In this document: piece by piece, positions 15,973 to 20,766 of the stretch | Layout: every line of letters begins with the position of its first letter | Numbering within the stretch: the stretch's first letter is position 1 | Assembly: GCF_000485595.1 (NCBI RefSeq) | Contig: NW_014577621.1 | Coordinates: 182,236-203,001 of the forward strand | Length of the DNA stretch: 20,766 nucleotides | From: Priapulus caudatus | Taxonomy: Eukaryota; Priapulida; Priapulimorpha; Priapulimorphida; Priapulidae | Direction of reading: 5' to 3' | Notes under the pieces: model-generated | The model's database searches: none | Told to the model about the DNA's origin: nothing | The model's input: the letters and a program-made list of their open reading frames with translations, nothing else | Program-made: the position numbers and the translations under genes

Positions 15973-16442
15973 TGAAGAACACGATGACGATGATGATGAT
16001 GATGACGATGACGATGAAGATGACCACCGATGACGATGACGATAACGATGACCACGAAGATGATGACGACCATCAAACATCTCAGCACGAAAGACGACGA
16101 AATCAAACAAAGATGACGAACGAAGACGATGACGACGACGATGACGATGACCACTAATGACGATGACTGCTGCTGCTACTGCTGCTGCTGCTGCTGCCTA
16201 CTGCTGCTGCTGCTGCTGCTGCGCTGCTGCTGCTGCTGCTGCTGTTACTACTACTACTGCGCTGCCTGCTACTACTGCTGCTGCTACCTACTCTGCTACG
16301 CTGCTGGCGCTGCTGTCGTTTGCTACTGCTGCTGCTGCTGCTGCTGCTGTCGTTGCTGCCTGCTGCTGCTGCACTGCTGCTGCTGCTCCTCCTCCTCCTC
16401 CTGCTCCTCCTCCTCCCCTCCTCCTCCTCCTGCTGCTGCTGT
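15973..16442 (+). repeat. Trinucleotide block: GAY, then CTG, then CTC
   Basis: 15980-16160 is built of GATGAC triplets, 16167-16385 of CTG/CTA triplets and 16386-16430 of CTC triplets, ending in CTG. The longest clean CTG run is about eight units near 16328-16351. Asp/Met, Cys/Leu/Ala and Ser/Gly frames of 60-110 codons arise in several phases and on both strands, and none has non-repeat sequence to support it. Confidence 0.9.
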
Positions 16443-18181
16443 TATTGCAAAATAAGAAATTAGGCCACAGTATGGTTACAGTTATAGTATAAATATCAGC
16501 GCAGCCACGATGCGCGTGCAACACGAGCGACACGACGGCTGCCAGCGGACCCGCGCCGTGCGAGCTAACACGAGACCGCCCCTGTGTTCGGTCACGTCGG
16601 CAGTGGCGCCGCCATTACACGGCCGCTAAAAGCCGCTTAAAAACTGATCTGCTAATTACCTTGCTAAATATTCGTCGCACGCCAAGGACTCTAACGAGAC
16701 GGATGATCTCGCAAGTAAGTCGAGAATTCATAAATAACGATGAAATTTTAGACTGTCATCCTGTCCGGGTCTACATTACTGATGTACTTCAGCATAAAAA
16801 TTCTTACGACTGAGTTCTATGATTTATCATTATTCATTAGAGATTCCATTAAATCATTAAAATATGAATAATAATGTATAATAATATTAATCTATAATAT
16901 AATCATGAAGATTATATCATTAGATAGGTGAGTTCGGTCACCGTAAACTAGTAAAAGTGCCGGCATGGCGACAGCGTCTCATCTAAGTTTACTGCGGTGA
17001 CTCTGTGGTGGAGTGTGCGGATTCTAGTACAACCTGCCTAGTCCCCAAAATGTGTTCACATACACGGCGAAACAGTGAGAATGCACAGGATGGTATCAGG
17101 AAGCCTTCTCAAAAGAATGTTCGTTGATCGTTATGAAATAGTTGCCACGAGAACGGCGCGACGTTTAAGTTGTCCTTCAGATTAAGATGGAAGCTCCCTC
17201 ATACGTAGTAGACACAACTGAGTTGTGCAGCGAATAGGTAAGCCTCATCCATTTGTACCGTACGCAAGCCTACAGGCTGCAAAATTGGCATATAGAGAGG
17301 CTGCGCACCTCGTAACCATTAAGGCAGGGCAAAAACTGCCAGCCAAACGATGCAACTGGCAGCAGCGCACTGGCAGTGGCATCACGTTTCATGTCATAAT
17401 GACACGTACAGAATGAGCATACGAAATTATCGGATTTAAGGAACATCACACTTCTGTGTAGACCGAAATTTAGGCTTTTGAAATTTCACTGTGATTGTAG
17501 CTCATACATCCAGGCATAGTATAGATTCTACTAGCAGACCCTGTGACGAGTCAAATTTTTAACAGACGTCATACAAATCCAAGTTTAACGCCTCTCTTGA
17601 GCGGTCAAAAGGTTATCGACACTTCTCTTCGCATGTCAGCAGAAAGGACAGTTGTCATGGTCCTTTTGTCAAAGCCATAAAAATGTAGGTCGCGCTGAAC
17701 AAAAGTTTTCATACGCTCCGCGTCAGACCATGGTCTCAGAAATGTCTAAAATCTGCCTGTGCCCACTGGACTGTGTGACCGTGTGACCCCAATTTCGGCG
17801 ACATGATGCCTTTTCCTACAGATGATGCTATACACGCGACTTCACGGCCGGAATGGGAGCCTAGTCCGAGCTCTGTTAGATTGTGCCGCGCATCTGCATT
17901 TCCTCCCTATACCGTTCAAGTTGAGGAGTGGAATGTTCCCCCTTCTATTTACTACTCTTGACGCTTGACCCTTTGCCCGCCAGCTTGACATCCAATCGTT
18001 TTCGGATTACCCCCACATCCCGAATATCGTGACCGTACGTCGAGCGTAAGATTTGTGACCCGAACTGTTTGACGCCCGTACGACGCGACGGACGGACGAG
18101 ACGGACGCGTGACGCAACGGACGCACGGCGATCAAGCGTTGCTATCAAGCTGCATCTGACTAATGTCAGATGAGCTAAAAA
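16443..18181. other. No gene supported; possible 5' exon
   Basis: 16540-16709 is GC-rich with GGCGCCGCCATTAC and ends at CAAGTAAGTCG near 16708, a consensus 5' splice site, so an untranslated first exon is possible. No downstream exon was found. A small inverted repeat (GTCACCG.TAAACT) spans 16935-17003. The frame 17225-17416 (63 codons) has no known motif. 18075-18125 is rich in GACGGACG. CATCTGACTAATGTCAGATG at 18152-18171 is a perfect hairpin. Confidence 0.4.
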
Positions 18182-18510
18182 TAATAAACTATTTCCTACT
18201 CTTTCACAAAATATACATATTCTGTTACTTTTTATCGTTAAACGTTGCTGAGTTAGACTCTTCTTTAATTTACTATAGTTATTCGATGTGAACATACACT
18301 CGTGACTCATACTAGCATGCTAAGCATTAAACTGTCTAGGCAAATATATCAATCGTGCCAGGTTTTTTGACTTTTTAACTGTTTGAGAGTAACAATCTTT
18401 ATCAGGTAAGCAAATTGACCGATGACGTTTAGTCCGTTAGTTCTTACTTTTAATGTAATTTTTTTTACAAATTTTACCATAGAAAATTCGTGACGCAGTC
18501 AATTTAAAAT
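18182..18510 (-). mobile_element. TGAYTACGTCAC MITE, copy 2, inverted
   Basis: On the minus strand it begins TTAAATTGACTGCGTCACGA and follows copy 1 through TTACATTAAAAGTAAGAAC, GTATGAGTCACGAGTGTATG and ATTTTGTGAAA.AGT. The far terminal inverted repeat is missing. Loose indels are spread through it. Confidence 0.8.
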
Positions 18511-18650
18511 CTGCAGAGACAAAAATATAGTCTAATATAGGCTCTCACCACCTATAGCGTACATGTGTTACTGATTACACCAGATTGGTTAAAACGCGGA
18601 CCAACGCACCATGCGATGCCATTACACCTTCTACCCCACCACCACCACTA
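18511..18650. other. Spacer between two facing MITE copies
   Basis: 140 bases of unique sequence separate the ATTGAC ends of copies 2 and 3, which point away from each other. There is no gene. Confidence 0.6.
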
Positions 18651-18912
18651 TTAAATTGACTACGTCACGAATTTTCTATGGTGTATATATATTTGTAAAC
18701 ATTTTGTTGCCTTTTTTTACATTAAAAGTAAGTAGTAAAGGGACTAAATGTATCGTCAAATTCTTACCGAATACGATTGTTTCTCAACTAGTTAAAAAAA
18801 CAAAAAAACTTGTGGACGATTTGATATTATGATCCTGACATTAATTGCTTGCTATGGTCTATGTATGAGTCACGAGCGTATATTTACATAGAACAATATA
18901 GTAAAATAATAA
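18651..18912 (+). mobile_element. TGAYTACGTCAC MITE, copy 3, truncated
   Basis: Starts TTAAATTGACTACGTCACGA and follows copy 1 closely to GAACAATATAGTAAAATAA, where it stops. The right-hand 90 bases and terminal repeat are absent. The open frame 18611-18832 is not kept in copy 1. Confidence 0.8.
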
Positions 18913-19147
18913 TCTCCTGCTTCCATGAACGGCCACCCGACCGCCCACTCCCCAATACAATCCACAACACAGTCAAAATTACGAATTGCGGCTTCCCAGA
19001 ACCACAACACGATTACATTGCGATTCTGCGAATCATTACTTCCCAGAAGATGAAGAGATGCTACTACTGGGAAATCGTAGTTGGGTTTCATTTTTCTGTC
19101 ACACACTGAACACACGATGGATGCTGCAACGTGTGGGAACAAGCAAG
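18913..19147. other. No gene seen
   Basis: Several frames overlap on both strands here (18849-19309), with no recognised motif. Confidence 0.45.
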
Positions 19148-19591
19148 GCTGACAAGGTCTATGTCCCCCAGGGTACCATCGGAGGGTGCTACCCTAACCC
19201 TGGGTACGGTTCGATATATCGGAAAGTACCTCGGGGTACTATACGATATGTCGCTGCGTACCCTGCATTGTCCCACCGTACCCTGACTTTCAGCCAACTG
19301 ATGTCGTAATACATACACTCTGTCAAGTTACCACATCACATAGAAGAAACCTCAAAACATCGCAATCCAATAAACATGTATGCTATGTTTGACCATATTT
19401 TTCTTTTCCCTTTTTTTTTAAAACGAAGAGCTAGCTTTTATATTTTAGTTTTACAACATCGGAAATACATCGGTTACAAGTCAGGGTACGCAGCGACATA
19501 TCGTATAGTACCCCCGAGGTACTTTCCGATATATCGAACCGTACCCAGGGTACCCTCCGATAGTACCCTGGGGGGCATAGACCTTATCAGC
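19148..19591. mobile_element. 444-bp element with about 115-bp terminal inverted repeats
   Basis: The left arm 19148-19267 starts GCTGACAAGGTCTATG and the right arm 19483-19591 ends with its complement (CATAGACCTTATCAGC). Between lie long matching blocks such as CCCTGGGTACGGTTCGATAT, CGGAAAGTACCTCGGGG and ATATGTCGCTGCGTACCCTG. GGTACC-type words are frequent. The loop of about 215 bases is AT-rich without a transposase. No target duplication is clear. A long foldback element of this type is a non-autonomous DNA transposon of unassigned family. Confidence 0.8.
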
Positions 19592-20197
19592 GCAAGCTCA
19601 CGGCGTGGGATAGCCGGCCGTGTGGCAACGACATCGGGGGAAGGGGGGGATTCTCTTCTTCTTCTTCATGGAGGAATTGTGAGTTTAGTAACAGAAGCGC
19701 TGGTAAATGAAGCCGCGATACTTCGTGATCACAACCGCTCCATTAAACTGAAATGGGAATTCCAAGATAAGGGGCATATGTACTGTATAACTACGAGATA
19801 AAATGTCATTAGTTACGACTAACGGTCCCGTAGCCCTAATCTGCATTCTACACGGACAAAGAGCATAGCCATGACCATGACAGTTATTGGAATTTTGTTC
19901 CTACGGGAATTCTAACTACTGGATTTTCCTTTCCACTCGTGACCTTAAATATCCAAAATGTTAACACTCTGGGTTCTTGCTTTTTGATAAAACCTATGCA
20001 TCAGTGTAGTGCCTAAAATGTTATAACATCTGCTCTGTGCTCTATAAACATACCAAAAGCACAAGCAACCTTCTTTCTCTAGCAATCGCGCACTAACCTA
20101 AGAAAATTCTTGCGAGATAACTATATCGTAGATCCGCATGTGCCTTATATTACTCGTTGTCGCGGTACGGTCGCAAGAATCTACTGGTTATCTAGTG
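19592..20197. other. No gene seen
   Basis: Contains a TTCTTCTTCTTCTTC run near 19651-19667. The frame 19376-19801 begins inside the foldback element and is not supported. Otherwise unique sequence. Confidence 0.5.
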
Positions 20198-20395
20198 TAC
20201 ACACGCGCGCGCGTGTGTGTATGTGTGTGTGCGTGCGTGCGTGTGTGCGTGCGTGCGTGCGTGCGTGCGTGTGTGTGTCCGTGTGCGTGTGCGTGTGGGT
20301 GCGTTTATGCGTGCGTGCGTGCGTGCGTCCGTTTGTTCGTGCTTGCGTGCGTGCATGCGTGTGTGCGTGCGTGCGTGTGCGTGCGTGTGCTTATG
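20198..20395. repeat. (GTGC)n / (GT)n microsatellite
   Basis: CGCGCGCG then GTGTGTATGTGTGTG then long (GTGC)n. It produces Cys/Val/Arg and His/Thr frames of over 90 codons on both strands that are not genes. A short CGCACGCACGCACG tract of opposite sense at 20450-20463 could pair with it. Confidence 0.9.
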
Positions 20396-20766
20396 AATAA
20401 GCGGTGGGGTGGATTCCTTTGTGCATACGAGCCCGCGTGTGAACACTCCACGCACGCACGCACGTACGTGCACGATCGCCGGAACACGAATTATTTCCAA
20501 CGAGTTCTTCTCTCTGCCCATGCACGTCGTCGAAGCTTGCACCACTATACAGCTAATCAGACTCCGAAGGGCCGTGCATTGTGTGTCGGGCTAAGAATAA
20601 CCGACGTGTGGTAAACGAGCGACGTATGCGAGTGAATGCATAGCAGCAGTAGTCGTCGTCGCGGCTGTACTAGGCCACCGTCTTAACCTCGATTTATATA
20701 ATATATATAATATAGTATACATAAAATTATATATAATATATATTTATCTAAGAGTACCTGGACCTA
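20396..20766. other. No gene seen; AT-rich end
   Basis: Unique sequence, then a TATATAATATATATAATATA-type tract at 20695-20747. Confidence 0.5.

Noticed and set aside
17945-18310. 121-codon minus-strand open frame
   Set aside because: Its start lies in MITE copy 2 and it runs into GACGGACG-rich sequence. It shows no motif and is not conserved in other MITE copies.
20110-20614. Overlapping open frames of up to 158 codons
   Set aside because: They depend on the GTGC microsatellite and are open on both strands.

Overview
This window looks like nuclear DNA from an animal, most likely an invertebrate, and largely intergenic. The reasons are long (TA)n, (TG)n, (GA)n, (GCAC)n and (CTG)n tracts, several families of short non-autonomous DNA transposons, remnants of a Penelope-like retroelement, a HIRAN-domain gene of a kind I associate with invertebrate animals such as sponges and cnidarians, and no operon-like coding density. 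I cannot name the species. No tRNA, rRNA or CRISPR array was found, and most long open frames lie in simple repeats.

Layout, left to right. 1-484 holds nothing recognisable. 485-2812 is a nested block: a direct repeat (R1, 485-1143; R2, 2361-2812) flanks the first copy of a 1.1 kb repeat (P1, 1167-2282). A second copy (P2) is at 4871-6018 and continues into unique sequence to about 6280. Both copies start with a G-rich array of GGGGGCGC motifs, contain TGACGTCA sites, and end in a frame-damaged GIY-YIG endonuclease of Penelope type. A type I hammerhead ribozyme fold lies on the minus strand at 4753-4810, just left of P2. Between P1 and P2 are a 38-bp tandem array, a 210-bp inverted-repeat element and a 50-bp tandem array.

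6300-7165 is a run of microsatellites. 8391-8774 is a TTAA-flanked inverted-repeat element. 9488-10090 is an 84-bp tandem array of nested hairpins, with one 20-bp piece exactly inverted. 10283-10456 is a 24-bp array that preserves a reading frame. 10694-11013 is a tandem duplication. 11300-11720 is an inverted-repeat element between two 78-bp copies whose differences look codon-like.

The only recognisable host gene is at 12554-13121 on the plus strand: a short HIRAN-domain protein of about 139 residues, broken by an 8-bp insertion and by a 136-bp relative of the 8391 element. 13500-14790 contains a duplicated host segment in which one copy carries a 351-bp transposon and the other is the empty site. 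Two more copies of that transposon face each other at 18182-18510 and 18651-18912. Other features are a 29-bp array (15462-15595), a GAY/CTG/CTC trinucleotide block (15973-16442), a 444-bp inverted-repeat element (19148-19591) and a GTGC microsatellite (20198-20395).

The repeated segments differ from each other mainly by one- and two-base indels. That fits either old neutral decay or a poorly polished long-read assembly, and this should be kept in mind when reading every frameshift reported here. No set of genes working together can be reconstructed. The window records mobile-element activity around one damaged host gene.
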